DNA of 41,867 bases from Clostridiales bacterium (GTDB taxonomy: Bacteria > Bacillota > Clostridia > Lachnospirales > Lachnospiraceae): positions 1 to 41,867 of the forward strand of contig JAAYNV010000023.1 in assembly GCA_012520645.1 (NCBI GenBank), read 5' to 3'. A program made the position numbers and the translations under genes. Below, piece after piece: positions 6,255 to 15,612 of this stretch. The notes below the pieces were generated by a model. It ran no database searches, had not been told where the DNA came from, and was given only the letters and a program-made list of their open reading frames with translations. Each line of letters starts with the position of its first letter. Position 1 is the stretch's first letter.

Positions 6255-9200
6255 TTGGACAAAGTAATCAGGGAATATTTACAGGGGGATTTCTGCTATG
6301 AATCAGGAACCCTTGAGTTTTCATGTCCAAGACTGGAGCTGAATATAAAAAAGGGTGAAGTTTACAGAGGCAGCTTTCGAATTATCGCTGAGGGCGGAAG
6401 AGAGATTGAGGGAACTGTGCTGTCCCATCAGAACCGTATGGTCTGTGAGACGGTTTCCTTTCAGGAGTCCGAGGCAGAGATTTTCTATACCTTTGATGGA
6501 AGGGGTATGGAAGAGGGGGAGGTCTTAAAGGGAGAAATACAGGTAATTTCCAATCGGGGAGAGTATGCGTTGCCCTATGTGGTCAATGTGGAATATTTCA
6601 GACTGGAGAGCAGTCTTGGAGATATTAAGAATCTGTTCCATTTTGCAAATCTGGCACGGACGAGCTGGGAAGAGGCGGTACGGCTGTTCTACAGTCCGGA
6701 TTTTGCCGGTATTTTCAAAGGAAATGACAGGCAGTATCTGGAGGCATACAGGCTGCTTAAAACTCCGAAGGGAAATGGTCAGAATGTGGAGGAATTTCTG
6801 CTGGAAATACGCAAAAAGCAGCCGATAGAGTTTCTTGTGGAGAAGGAGGAACTGGTCTATCGGGATTTGGCAGGTGTGACGGCAGAAATCTTAGAGGTGT
6901 CCAGAAATGGCTGGGGTTATACCTGTCTGAAGGTACGGACGGAGGGCGATTTTCTGTCTGTTGAAAAAGAGGTGTTAACAGAGGACGATTTTCTGGGTAA
7001 TGTATGCAAATGTGTATTTTATATGGATGCACAGGCGCTGCATGCAGGCAACAATTATGGATGTATTATTCTGCAGAATTCCTATCAGGAATTGCGTATT
7101 CCGGTCATAGTACAGAACGGAACGCGGTTACAGGCAAAACGAATACGCATGCACAAAAAGCATCTGACACTTCAGCTCATGCAGTATTATCTGGCATTTC
7201 GAATGAAGAAGATTGGCCAGGATACCTGGTTGGAAGAGACGGAGAAGATCATTGAGGAATGGAACGCGGTAGACAGCAGGAGTGTGTCCTGTCATTTATT
7301 CCGCGCACAGCTTTTGATGACACAGGAACGCTATAATGAAGCGAAGTGGCTTTTGGAGCGGGTAGAGCCTTTTTTGGGATATGAAATGGAGGAGGACGAT
7401 AAGGATTCGCTGCACTGCTACTATCTGTATTTGAAATCTCTGCTTTTGCGGGACGTTGTTTATACCGGCGAGGTAACCAGGGAAATCCGGTCTGTTTACA
7501 GGGCGCATCCGGGAAAATGGCGGATTGCATGGCTGCTCTTATATCTGGAGGATGAGTATGACAGAAATGTGTCCAGAAAATGGATGCTTTTGGAGGAGCT
7601 TTTTTATCAGGGAATCCACAGTCCGGTATTTTATATTGAGGCATTGGAACTGATCGGAAACAATCCGACGCTGATGATGCGTCTGCGTGAATTTGAGATA
7701 CAGATACTTATTTTTGGGGCAAGAAATGATATTTTAACCGAGGACATCATTTATCAGATCCATTATCTGGCGGGCAGGAGCAAGCAGTTTTCGGCGCCGC
7801 TGTATGAGATTTTGCGGGCATGCTACAAAAAGAACCGGGATGATGAGTCCCTGCAGGCAGTCTGCACCCTTTTGATCAAAGGGAACAAAACCGGACCGGA
7901 GTATTTTAGATGGTATGGTCTTGCGGTGGAAAGAGAACTGCGGATTATGCGGCTTTATGAGTATTACATGATGTCCATGCCGCGGGATTATCAGGGTGAG
8001 ATACCGAGAATGGTATTGATGTACTTTGCTTACCGCAGTGCTTTAGATTATGAACAGAATGCGCTTTTGTATGCTTATGTGGTGAAGCACAGGGAGGAAC
8101 AGCCGGAAATGTTTCGTACCTATCAGGCGGACATGGAACGTTTTATCGGTGTACAGCTCTCCCATGGCAGAGTGAATCGCGAACTGGCATATTTATATAA
8201 GAATATGGTGAATGAGAATATTCTGAAGGAATATGCTTCTGCCTATATCAAAGCAGCCTTTTCCTGCTGTATTTGTGTAGAGGATGAGGACATCCGTAAC
8301 GTGGTGGTACTGTATAGCAGAAAGAAAACAGAGGAACTTTATCCGGTTGTGGGAAAAAGGGCATATGTTCCGCTGTATGGAGAAGAGTTGAAAATCTGTC
8401 TGCAGGATCAGGATGGCAACCGGTACGTGGCAGGAAAGGAATACCAGACGGAAAAATTGTTTCTGGCAGGGAGCATGCTCAGACAGGCAGCAGAGTATGT
8501 GACAGAAGATGTGAATCTGGATTTGTATTTTTGTCAGAACGGACGGGCATGCAGCAGTGTGGATGAGTTCAATGTTGCAAGAGCGGCAAGAGTTGAGGCA
8601 CAGGAACAGGTACAGGAGGATTACCGGCGTGAAATGGCGGTGCTTCTGTTAAAATATTATTTTGAGCACGATAAAGATATTCTGATGGACAGGCTTTTGC
8701 AGAGACTTTCCCCGGAGGGATTTACAGCAGCCAGACGGGCAGGCATTCTCCGGTATATGGTCCTGCGTGAGCAGTATGAAAAGGCACTTTCCTGGGTGGA
8801 CCGGTACGGAACGGCGGGATTGGATCCAAAAACCATCGTACGTTTGTGCACAAGAGTACTGGAATCCCATGAATATCGTGAGGATGAACGATTTACAAAT
8901 ATCATTTATTATGCGTTCCAACGCGGAAAATACAACGAAGAGATCCTACAGTATCTGGTGATGCACTTTGAAGGAACGACCAAACAGATGCGGGATATCT
9001 GGAAGGCGGCGAAGAATTTCGAGGTGGATACCTATGCACTGGAGGGAAGGCTTTTACTGCAGCTTCTTTATACGGACAGTTATGTCGGGGAAGGCGTGCA
9101 GATTTTTGAATCCTATGTATCCAAAACGCCGCGTACGGAAATTGCACTGGCTTTTCTCTCCTATCTGAGCTTTGACTATTTTGTCAAGGAAAAGGTCATG

Positions 9201-9815
9201 GAGCCATTTGTGTGGAAACAGGTGGAACAGATGTATATCCAGAAAGAAGAACTGCCTTTTGTGGTTAAGGCGGCATGGATGAAGCATCTGGCAGAGCAGC
9301 CGGAGCTTTCAGAACGGCAGAGACAGGCAGTCGGAGAGATTACGGCACAATTTTTGAAACAGGATATTTATTTTCCGTTTTTCAGAAGGTTTATTGGAAT
9401 AAGCAGTGTGCTGGATCAGTTCCTGGACAAGACGGTATTGGAGTACCGCACCAGTCCGGACAGCCGTGTCATTATTCATTATCTGATTGAAAAGGAGCAG
9501 AATGAGGAGCCGCAGTATTGTACGGAGGAGATGCAGCATATGTACGGCGGTATCTTCGTGCGGCAGTTCATCCTGTTTTTCGGAGAGACGCTGCAATATT
9601 ACATAACAGAGGAGAACGACGGAAAATCGGTGCTGACTGCAAGTGGAACGCTGACCAATAACGAGGTCGGAAGAGATCAGGATGATACCAGATACGGTAT
9701 GCTGGGAGACATCGTAACAGCATGGAAACTGCAGGATTATGATACGGTGGACGGTCTTTTGGGCGAATACTACGAGAAGGATTATCTGGTACAGAAGCTG
9801 TTTGAACTGGAGTAA
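6255..9815 (+). CDS. DUF5717 family giant protein
   Basis: About 1186 residues from TTG 6255. The N-terminal ~110 residues form a beta-sandwich-like domain (LELNIKKGEVYRGSFRI ... GEIQVISNRGEYALPYVV), and the rest is almost all alpha-helical, with spaced aromatic and leucine positions like helical repeats. There is no signal peptide or clear membrane segment, so it is probably cytoplasmic. I recognise the pattern as DUF5717, a Lachnospiraceae family of unknown function usually found beside DUF5716. I prefer TTG 6255 (product starting DKVIREYLQGDFCYE) because the beta domain begins right there and GGTGAG precedes it. ATG 6207 would add 16 residues and has no ribosome binding site. First gene of a four-gene operon; the next gene begins 24 bases after its stop. 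Confidence 0.75.
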   Translation: MDKVIREYLQGDFCYESGTLEFSCPRLELNIKKGEVYRGSFRIIAEGGREIEGTVLSHQNRMVCETVSFQESEAEIFYTFDGRGMEEGEVLKGEIQVISNRGEYALPYVVNVEYFRLESSLGDIKNLFHFANLARTSWEEAVRLFYSPDFAGIFKGNDRQYLEAYRLLKTPKGNGQNVEEFLLEIRKKQPIEFLVEKEELVYRDLAGVTAEILEVSRNGWGYTCLKVRTEGDFLSVEKEVLTEDDFLGNVCKCVFYMDAQALHAGNNYGCIILQNSYQELRIPVIVQNGTRLQAKRIRMHKKHLTLQLMQYYLAFRMKKIGQDTWLEETEKIIEEWNAVDSRSVSCHLFRAQLLMTQERYNEAKWLLERVEPFLGYEMEEDDKDSLHCYYLYLKSLLLRDVVYTGEVTREIRSVYRAHPGKWRIAWLLLYLEDEYDRNVSRKWMLLEELFYQGIHSPVFYIEALELIGNNPTLMMRLREFEIQILIFGARNDILTEDIIYQIHYLAGRSKQFSAPLYEILRACYKKNRDDESLQAVCTLLIKGNKTGPEYFRWYGLAVERELRIMRLYEYYMMSMPRDYQGEIPRMVLMYFAYRSALDYEQNALLYAYVVKHREEQPEMFRTYQADMERFIGVQLSHGRVNRELAYLYKNMVNENILKEYASAYIKAAFSCCICVEDEDIRNVVVLYSRKKTEELYPVVGKRAYVPLYGEELKICLQDQDGNRYVAGKEYQTEKLFLAGSMLRQAAEYVTEDVNLDLYFCQNGRACSSVDEFNVARAARVEAQEQVQEDYRREMAVLLLKYYFEHDKDILMDRLLQRLSPEGFTAARRAGILRYMVLREQYEKALSWVDRYGTAGLDPKTIVRLCTRVLESHEYREDERFTNIIYYAFQRGKYNEEILQYLVMHFEGTTKQMRDIWKAAKNFEVDTYALEGRLLLQLLYTDSYVGEGVQIFESYVSKTPRTEIALAFLSYLSFDYFVKEKVMEPFVWKQVEQMYIQKEELPFVVKAAWMKHLAEQPELSERQRQAVGEITAQFLKQDIYFPFFRRFIGISSVLDQFLDKTVLEYRTSPDSRVIIHYLIEKEQNEEPQYCTEEMQHMYGGIFVRQFILFFGETLQYYITEENDGKSVLTASGTLTNNEVGRDQDDTRYGMLGDIVTAWKLQDYDTVDGLLGEYYEKDYLVQKLFELE

Positions 9816-9839
9816 TGCGGAAAGAGAGATTTGGGAGCG

Positions 9840-11111
9840 ATGAAGAATAGGGTGGTCGTAGGATATGACCTGAATGATGAATATGCACAGATCAGCTATC
9901 TGGTATTAGGGGAGAAGGAGCCGGAGACGGTTTCGGTAGTGGCAGGTTCACAGCTTTATAATATTCCGGCAGTGCTCTGTAAACGGAGTGAGGTGAATCA
10001 GTGGTTCTACGGAAAGGAAGCCCTTAAGGCAGCAGAGGCAGGAGAGGGCATTTTGGTGACGCAGCTTCTTTCCAGAGCGTTAGGCGGTGAAGAAGTGGAG
10101 GTCGGGGAGGAAAAGTTTGATGCGGTAGCCATACTGGCGCTGTTTTTAAAGCGGAGTCTCTCCCTGCTTCATTTTTCCGTCGCGCCAGAACAGATCGAGG
10201 CGTTTGTTATTACGGTGGATGAGTTAAACCGGAATGCCATAGAGGTGTTGGAACAGGCGGCATCTGCCCTTTCTTTAAAGCATGGGAAGGTTTATCTGCA
10301 GAGTCATATGGAAAGTTTTTACCATTATGTGATACATCAGCCGCAGGAGCTATGGAACCAACAGGTAGGGCTGTTTGATTTTTCGGGCAGTTATATGAAG
10401 ACCTACCGTCTGGAGTGTAACCGCAGGACGACACCGATGGTTGCTTTTATTGACACGCAGGATTATCCCGGATTTTCCAGAAATACAACGGCGGGAGCGG
10501 ATAACAGTGCACGGTATGCGGAATGGGACGGACAGCTTGCGCAAGCGGCAGAAAAAATGACGCAGGGCAGGATCGTTTCGACAATCTATCTGATCGGGGA
10601 GGGTTTTGACGGCGGCTGGAGCAAACAGTCTTTAAAGCAGCTCTGTCTTGGCAGAAGAGTCTTTCAGGGCAACAATCTTTACAGCAAGGGTGCCTGTTAT
10701 GGCGCAAGAGAAAAACTGGAAGAGAGTGAAATCGAAAAGCAGTATGTTTTTCTGGGCAATGAAAAGCTGAAGGCGAATGTCGGAATGCAGGTGGTAAAAA
10801 GGGGGGAAGATGCCTACTTTGCCCTGATTGATGCAGGTTACAACTGGTTTGAGGTGGAGAAGGAGTGCGAGTTTATCTTAGAGAGCGGCAACAGTTTTGA
10901 AATACTTGTGACACCCCTGACCGGGGGCAAGCCAAAAAGTGTGGAAATCGTATTGGAGGGACTGCCGCGCAGAGAACGCGGGACGACCAGGCTGCACATG
11001 AACTTCAGACCGGTGGGAGAGAAACGGATTCAGATCCGGGCAGAGGATCTGGGGTTTGGAGATATTGTACCTGCCACTCACCAGATATGGCAGGAAGAGT
11101 TTGAAATTTAG
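9840..11111 (+). CDS. DUF5716 family actin/Hsp70-like ATPase-fold protein
   Basis: A 423-residue protein with a degenerate actin/Hsp70 ATPase layout. It has an N-terminal phosphate-loop-like VVVGYDLNDEYAQISY, a second phosphate-like VGLFDFSGSYMKTYRL near residue 185, an adenosine-motif-like IYLIGEGFDGGW near 260, then GACYGA. A beta-rich C-terminus (ILVTPLTGGKPKSVEIVLEG) resembles the position of an Hsp70 substrate-binding sheet. Several catalytic residues of classic Hsp70s are replaced, so ATPase activity is uncertain. I recognise it as DUF5716. ATG 9840 is chosen over TTG 9831 because GGGAG lies just before it and the product begins cleanly MKNRVVVGYDL. It is sandwiched between DUF5717 and two further operon genes, suggesting one complex. 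Confidence 0.72.
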   Translation: MKNRVVVGYDLNDEYAQISYLVLGEKEPETVSVVAGSQLYNIPAVLCKRSEVNQWFYGKEALKAAEAGEGILVTQLLSRALGGEEVEVGEEKFDAVAILALFLKRSLSLLHFSVAPEQIEAFVITVDELNRNAIEVLEQAASALSLKHGKVYLQSHMESFYHYVIHQPQELWNQQVGLFDFSGSYMKTYRLECNRRTTPMVAFIDTQDYPGFSRNTTAGADNSARYAEWDGQLAQAAEKMTQGRIVSTIYLIGEGFDGGWSKQSLKQLCLGRRVFQGNNLYSKGACYGAREKLEESEIEKQYVFLGNEKLKANVGMQVVKRGEDAYFALIDAGYNWFEVEKECEFILESGNSFEILVTPLTGGKPKSVEIVLEGLPRRERGTTRLHMNFRPVGEKRIQIRAEDLGFGDIVPATHQIWQEEFEI

Positions 11112-11144
11112 AAAAGAAGGGGAACATACCAGAAAGGATAAAGT

Positions 11145-11972
11145 ATGGGCAGAGTATTGCTTTGTGTCGGAAAAAGGACGGAAAAGCCCTATTATATGGA
11201 AAAGATATGCAGGCAGGCATACTCGGCAGAAGAATTGTGTTTCCTGATTCGGCAGAATGCGTATTTGTTAGATGAAGGGATCGTGGATAGGAAGCTGACG
11301 GACTGGCTGTCTGAGGAATGCGGACTGGAAGAACTGGGCAGAAAGCTGCATGGTTTTATCCGTTCGGGGTGTTCTGTTGCTTCGTTTGTGGCGACGCTGC
11401 TTGCAGAAGTGGCTTATTGTACGCCGGAGGAGATTCAGGCGGTGGAGCAGCTTCTAAAAAACAATGCCGGTTTAAGTGGCAGTGAAAAGAAAAAGCTGCA
11501 TGCGGATTATCTGGTGCAGAATGGCAAATATGCAGCGGCACTTAGGGAGTATGATATGCTGCTTGAGCAGATGGAGGAAGGAGAGCCTCTTCAGGGGAAA
11601 ATCTGGCATAATATCGGTGTGGCATATGCAGGCATGCACTGGTTTGACAAGGCTGCCTGTGCTTTTGAGACTGCCTATGGAATTTCCGGCAGCCTCCAGG
11701 AAAAGAAGGCATATCTTTCTGCACTGCGGATGGGGATGCGGGAAGAGGAATATGTGAAAAAAATTGCAGAAATGCCGGAATACGGTGAACTTTCCCTGGA
11801 GCTGGAAAAACAGTTTGCGCAGGCGAAAAGCCAGTGGCCGGCAAGTCAGACCGGAGAAAGCTTTCAGAGAGATACGGCACTGCGGCGGGCAGGACAGAAC
11901 CGGGAATATTATGAACGGATTGAAGAAATCGTATCGGGATTAAAAGAGAGTTACCGCAGCAGTATGGAATAA
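11145..11972 (+). CDS. Helical (TPR-like) repeat protein of the DUF5717 operon
   Basis: A 275-residue soluble protein. The middle (roughly 115-200) reads as tetratricopeptide-type helices (ADYLVQNGKYAAALREYDML ... IWHNIGVAYAGMHWFDKAACAFETAY), with the Trp/Gly/Ala pattern of TPRs. The first ~110 residues are helical, with no motif I know, and the tail is polar and charged. AGAAAGG lies 8-10 bases before ATG. It follows the DUF5716 gene by 33 bases. TPR proteins often act as adaptors for Hsp70-type proteins, so pairing with the actin/Hsp70-like neighbour is plausible. That is inference; no function is assigned to this family as far as I know. Confidence 0.75.
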   Translation: MGRVLLCVGKRTEKPYYMEKICRQAYSAEELCFLIRQNAYLLDEGIVDRKLTDWLSEECGLEELGRKLHGFIRSGCSVASFVATLLAEVAYCTPEEIQAVEQLLKNNAGLSGSEKKKLHADYLVQNGKYAAALREYDMLLEQMEEGEPLQGKIWHNIGVAYAGMHWFDKAACAFETAYGISGSLQEKKAYLSALRMGMREEEYVKKIAEMPEYGELSLELEKQFAQAKSQWPASQTGESFQRDTALRRAGQNREYYERIEEIVSGLKESYRSSME

Positions 11973-11996
11973 AGGTTTAAATAAAAGGAGCAGAAT

Positions 11997-13175
11997 ATGG
12001 GATTTTTACGTAATTGGTGGAATCGTGTCGCAAAAAAAGAGGATCCTTTTGCAGAGGATGAGGAAGCAGTCTCGGATGAGGAGATACTGGATCGGGAGGC
12101 TACGGACTTTGCGGATGAGATACAGAGAAAACGTTATGTGACGCGGTGCCTGGAACAGATGAAGGAAGCGCTTTTTAATGTGGAGAGCCTTTCTGCTGAG
12201 TACAATCAGGTTACAGCCTATCTGACCGATATGGAGGAAATTGAAGCACTTCCGGAGGAAGAGAGAGAAAGACTGAATGCAAATGCGAGAGCCATTTCTT
12301 CTCTGGAGGATGACCGCGAAAAATATCTGCGAAAGTCGGGCAGGATGAGTGAGGAAAAATTCCGCCTGATGGAAAAGAATGAGCCGGATATTGAGGAGGC
12401 GAGAAAGAAACTTGCGGATGCGGAGGAATATCAGGAACTGATCCGAAAGGACCTGCGCAGGCTCGATTCGGAAAAGCATACCTATCGTTACCGGAGGGCA
12501 GAACTTCGGGCAGCACTGGAAAATACAAAAGGCATGGCGGTTATCTGTATCTGTGCGCTGGCTGCCGGTCTTTTGATGTTGCTTATCTTACAGGCAGGCT
12601 TTGGGATGGATACCCAGATTGGGTATATTCTGCTTGCGGCAGCAGCGGCGGTTGTCATCATGCTGCTTTATCTGCGCCACAGCGAGGCGGCAAAAGAACT
12701 GGAGCGGGTCAACCGTCTGATGAATCAACTGATTCTTTTGCAGAATAAGGTCAAGATAAGGTATGTGAACAATACAAACCTTTTGGATTACCTTTGTCTG
12801 AAGTACGGGGTGTCTGGCAGTGAGGAGTTAGAACAGCTGTGGGAACAGTATATGAAGGAACTGAAGGAACGGGAAAAATACCATCAGACCAGTGCGGAGT
12901 TAGACTATTACCAGTCGGAGCTGGTCAAGCAGCTTAGAAGACTGCGCATCAAGGATCCGGATATCTGGCTGCATCAGACGGTAGCGATCATTGACAATAA
13001 AGAAATGGTGGAGATCCGTCATGGCTTTATTATGCGCAGGCAGAAGCTGCGTAAGCAGATGGAATACAATAAGGAGCTGGCAGACAGCGCAAGAGATGAG
13101 ATCAAATCGCTCGTATCCGAGTATCCCCAGTATGCACAGGAGATTCTGGCAATGGTTTCCAAATATGATAATTGA
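11997..13175 (+). CDS. Coiled-coil membrane protein of the DUF5717 operon
   Basis: A 392-residue protein beginning with an acidic cytoplasmic region. A long charged coiled coil (about residues 45-175, rich in Glu, Lys, Arg) follows, then two adjacent membrane helices (around 180-205, MAVICICALAAGLLMLLIL, and 210-227, ILLAAAAAVVIMLLYL), then a second coiled coil to the end. Both coiled coils should lie on the cytoplasmic side, with the helical hairpin as the anchor. KGAGC-like ribosome binding (AAAAGGAG) precedes ATG. Last gene of the four-gene operon, 24 bases after the TPR gene. It would tether the three soluble partners to the membrane. The family is not one I can name. Confidence 0.75.
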   Translation: MGFLRNWWNRVAKKEDPFAEDEEAVSDEEILDREATDFADEIQRKRYVTRCLEQMKEALFNVESLSAEYNQVTAYLTDMEEIEALPEEERERLNANARAISSLEDDREKYLRKSGRMSEEKFRLMEKNEPDIEEARKKLADAEEYQELIRKDLRRLDSEKHTYRYRRAELRAALENTKGMAVICICALAAGLLMLLILQAGFGMDTQIGYILLAAAAAVVIMLLYLRHSEAAKELERVNRLMNQLILLQNKVKIRYVNNTNLLDYLCLKYGVSGSEELEQLWEQYMKELKEREKYHQTSAELDYYQSELVKQLRRLRIKDPDIWLHQTVAIIDNKEMVEIRHGFIMRRQKLRKQMEYNKELADSARDEIKSLVSEYPQYAQEILAMVSKYDN

Positions 13176-13215
13176 CAACCTCCGATTTAGCGTGATAACA
13201 TGGGAAAGTGCAGTG

Positions 13216-13243
13216 TACAATGAACGGAATGAAAAGCATTGTA
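13216..13243. repeat. Inverted repeat ahead of the amino-acid ABC operon
   Basis: TACAATG (13216-13222) and CATTGTA (13237-13243) form an inverted repeat around 14 bases in the leader before the binding-protein gene. It could be an operator or an mRNA hairpin. No terminator-like T run follows. Confidence 0.3.
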
Positions 13244-13268
13244 TATTATGGAAGAGGAGGATACGATT

Positions 13269-14081
13269 ATGAAGAAAAAAATGTTGGCAGTGATGCTGGC
13301 AGCCATGATGATATTTGCAGTGGCAGGCTGTGGCAGCGAGGTAGCCGAAGAAACAGGGAGAACGACCTTTACCGTAGGATTTGATGCCGAATTCCCGCCG
13401 TATGGTTATAAAGATGACAACGGAGAGTATGTAGGCTTTGATCTGGATCTGGCACAGGAAGTATGTAACAGAAAGGGCTGGGAATTAGTCAAGCAGCCGA
13501 TCGACTGGGATGCAAAGGATATGGAGCTTTCCTCCGGTGCAATCGACTGTATCTGGAATGGCTTTACAATGAATGGCCGTGAGGATCAGTACACATGGTC
13601 CGTACCGTATGTGGATAACAGTCAGGTATTTGTAGTCAGTGTGGATTCCGGCATTGCAAAAAGAGCAGATCTGTCCGGTAAGATTGTTGGTGTACAGAAG
13701 GAGTCTTCCGCGCTGGCAGCCTTGGAGGATGAAGAAAGTAAAGAAAATCTGGATCTGGCAGCTTCTTTTGCAGATCTGGTACAGTATGCGGATTATAATA
13801 CAGCCTTCATGGATCTGGAGGCAGGAGCGATCGACGCGGTTGCCATGGACATCGGTGTGGCAAATTACCAGATCGGACAGAGAACAGAGGGAAATTTCGT
13901 GATTCTGGATGAGTACTTATCGACAGAGCAGTATGCGGTCGGCTTCTTAAAGGGAAATGATGCGCTGAAGGATGAAGTGGAGAGCACCCTGATGGAGATG
14001 GCAGAGGACGGTACCTTTATGGAAATCGCAGAGAAGTACACAGACTTTGGAGTAACAGACTGTGTATGTCTTGGTAAATAA
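13269..14081 (+). CDS. Amino-acid ABC transporter substrate-binding lipoprotein
   Basis: A 270-residue family 3 solute-binding protein. The start is ATG 13269, with GGAGG 8 bases upstream; it opens MKKKMLAVMLAAMMIFAVAGC, a signal peptide with the lipobox VAGC (Cys21), so the mature protein is lipid-anchored outside the membrane. The mature part opens TFTVGFDAEFPPYGYKDDNG and GFDLDLAQEV, the classic polar amino-acid binding fold, and has the conserved AIDAVAMDIGVANY region. It delivers an amino acid (cystine, glutamine and arginine types are all possible) to the permease and ATPase that follow. First gene of a three-gene operon. Confidence 0.93.
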   Translation: MKKKMLAVMLAAMMIFAVAGCGSEVAEETGRTTFTVGFDAEFPPYGYKDDNGEYVGFDLDLAQEVCNRKGWELVKQPIDWDAKDMELSSGAIDCIWNGFTMNGREDQYTWSVPYVDNSQVFVVSVDSGIAKRADLSGKIVGVQKESSALAALEDEESKENLDLAASFADLVQYADYNTAFMDLEAGAIDAVAMDIGVANYQIGQRTEGNFVILDEYLSTEQYAVGFLKGNDALKDEVESTLMEMAEDGTFMEIAEKYTDFGVTDCVCLGK

Positions 14082-14113
14082 TATAAGGATTGGAAAGGCA
14101 AGAGGTTATCACG

Positions 14114-14764
14114 ATGAGTATTGCAACGATGGTAGCGGAGCTTGCAAAAGGGATGGTAGTCAGTACGGAGGTCTTCGTACTGACACTTCTTTTTTCGCTT
14201 CCGCTTGGATTAATACTTTCTTTTGGAAGGATGTCGGCACATGCGCCGCTTTGTTTTCTGACCAAGATCTATATTTCACTGATGCGTGGGACACCGTTTA
14301 TGCTGCAGCTTATCGTGGTATACTTTGCACCGTTTTATATTTTCGGTATCAAGATCAGCGCAGGCTACCGTTTTACCGCGGTTATTCTGGCATTTGTGCT
14401 TAATTATGCGGCATATTTTGCGGAGATATACCGGGCGGGAATCGAGTCGATTCCGGTCGGACAGTATGAGGCGGCAAAGGTACTGGGCTATAATAAGGTG
14501 CAGACCTTCTTTAAGATCATTCTGCCCCAGGTGGTAAAGCGTATTCTGCCGCCGGTTACAAATGAGACGATTACGCTGGTAAAGGACACTTCGCTTGCTT
14601 TTGTACTTGCTGTGACGGAGATGTTTACGGTAGCCAAACAGATTGCGGCGAAGGAAGCCAGCATGATGCCGCTGATGGCAGCAGGCGCATTTTACTATAT
14701 ATTCAATCTGGTCGTAGCCATGGTCATGGAGCGTCTGGAAAAGAAGATGAATTATTTCAGATAG
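14114..14764 (+). CDS. Polar amino-acid ABC transporter permease (HisM/GlnP type)
   Basis: A 216-residue inner-membrane protein of the His/Glu/Gln/Arg permease family, with about five membrane helices. The cytoplasmic EAA loop is intact (EAAKVLGYNKVQTFFKIILPQ, Glu ~119), the site that docks on the ATPase. SLMRGTPFMLQL in the third helix region is also characteristic. ATG 14114 is preferred over TTG 14090 because AGAGG lies 8 bases before it and the product MSIATMVAELAKGM starts at a normal distance from the first helix. It sits 32 bases after the binding-protein gene. Confidence 0.93.
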   Translation: MSIATMVAELAKGMVVSTEVFVLTLLFSLPLGLILSFGRMSAHAPLCFLTKIYISLMRGTPFMLQLIVVYFAPFYIFGIKISAGYRFTAVILAFVLNYAAYFAEIYRAGIESIPVGQYEAAKVLGYNKVQTFFKIILPQVVKRILPPVTNETITLVKDTSLAFVLAVTEMFTVAKQIAAKEASMMPLMAAGAFYYIFNLVVAMVMERLEKKMNYFR

Positions 14765-14775
14765 GAGGAAAGGTC

Positions 14776-15531
14776 GTGAATTTTGTAGAAATCAGTCATA
14801 TGAAAAAGGGCTTCGACGGCCTGCATGTATTAAAGGATATTTCTCTGTCTGTAAAGGAGGGGGAAGTCGTATCCATAATCGGACCCTCCGGTTCCGGCAA
14901 ATCCACCCTGCTTCGTTGTGCGACGATGTTAGAAAAGATGGATGGAGGAAGTCTTTCTTATCTGGGCAAAAAGGCGGTATGGGAAGAAAACGGAAAATGT
15001 GTTTATGCATCCAGAGCGGAAATGAAGGAAATACATAAGCAGTTTGGGCTAGTATTCCAGAATTTTAACCTGTTTCCACATTATACGGTATTAAAAAATA
15101 TTACGGATGCACCGGTCAGTGTGGATAAGGTTGCGGCAGCCGAAGCGAAGGAGCGGGCAGAGACCCTGCTTGAAAAGCTGGGGCTTGCCGACAAACGGGA
15201 TGCTTATCCGTATCAGCTTTCCGGGGGACAAAAACAGAGAGTTTCCATCGCGAGGGCATTAGCATTGCAGCCGAAGGTGCTCTTTTTTGATGAGCCGACC
15301 TCAGCTCTTGATCCGGAGCTTACCGGAGAGGTTTTAAAAGTGATTAAGGAACTGGCGGCAGAGCATATGACGATGATTATCGTCACACATGAGATGCAGT
15401 TTGCCAGAGAGCTTTCCGACCGTATCATTTTTATGGAACAGGGTATCATTCAGGCGGAGGGTACGCCGGATGAGATCTTTAACTGCGAAAATGAGCGTGT
15501 TAGGGAATTTATTGGAAAATTTCAGGGGTAG
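14776..15531 (+). CDS. Polar amino-acid ABC transporter ATP-binding protein
   Basis: A 251-residue GlnQ/HisP-type ATPase: Walker A GPSGSGKST (36-44), Q-loop FQNFNLFPHYTV, signature LSGGQKQRVSIARAL, Walker B VLFFDEPTSALDPEL, switch His in VTHEM. It starts with GTG, preceded by AGGAGG with a 7-base gap. There is no overlap with the permease (11-base gap). It completes the importer operon, which ends at the hairpin 15545-15574. Confidence 0.95.
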   Translation: MNFVEISHMKKGFDGLHVLKDISLSVKEGEVVSIIGPSGSGKSTLLRCATMLEKMDGGSLSYLGKKAVWEENGKCVYASRAEMKEIHKQFGLVFQNFNLFPHYTVLKNITDAPVSVDKVAAAEAKERAETLLEKLGLADKRDAYPYQLSGGQKQRVSIARALALQPKVLFFDEPTSALDPELTGEVLKVIKELAAEHMTMIIVTHEMQFARELSDRIIFMEQGIIQAEGTPDEIFNCENERVREFIGKFQG

Positions 15532-15544
15532 GAATTTTATTTTT

Positions 15545-15574
15545 GGCACAATGTAGAAAAAACTGCATTGTGCC
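15545..15574 (+). terminator. Hairpin after the amino-acid ABC operon
   Basis: GGCACAATG pairs with CATTGTGCC around a 12-base A-rich loop, directly after the ATPase gene. It lacks a T run, so termination may be inefficient or factor-dependent, and some read-through into purC is possible. Confidence 0.5.
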
Positions 15575-15583
15575 ATTCGCTTA

Positions 15584-15612
15584 TTGATTTTGAAAGATTT
15601 GTGCGATATACT
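15584..15612 (+). promoter_or_regulatory. Probable purC promoter
   Basis: TTGATT (15584-15589), a 17-base spacer and TATACT (15607-15612) precede purC by about 65 bases. The leader contains a short CGGTG/CACCG hairpin. I do not see a purine riboswitch core. Confidence 0.55.
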
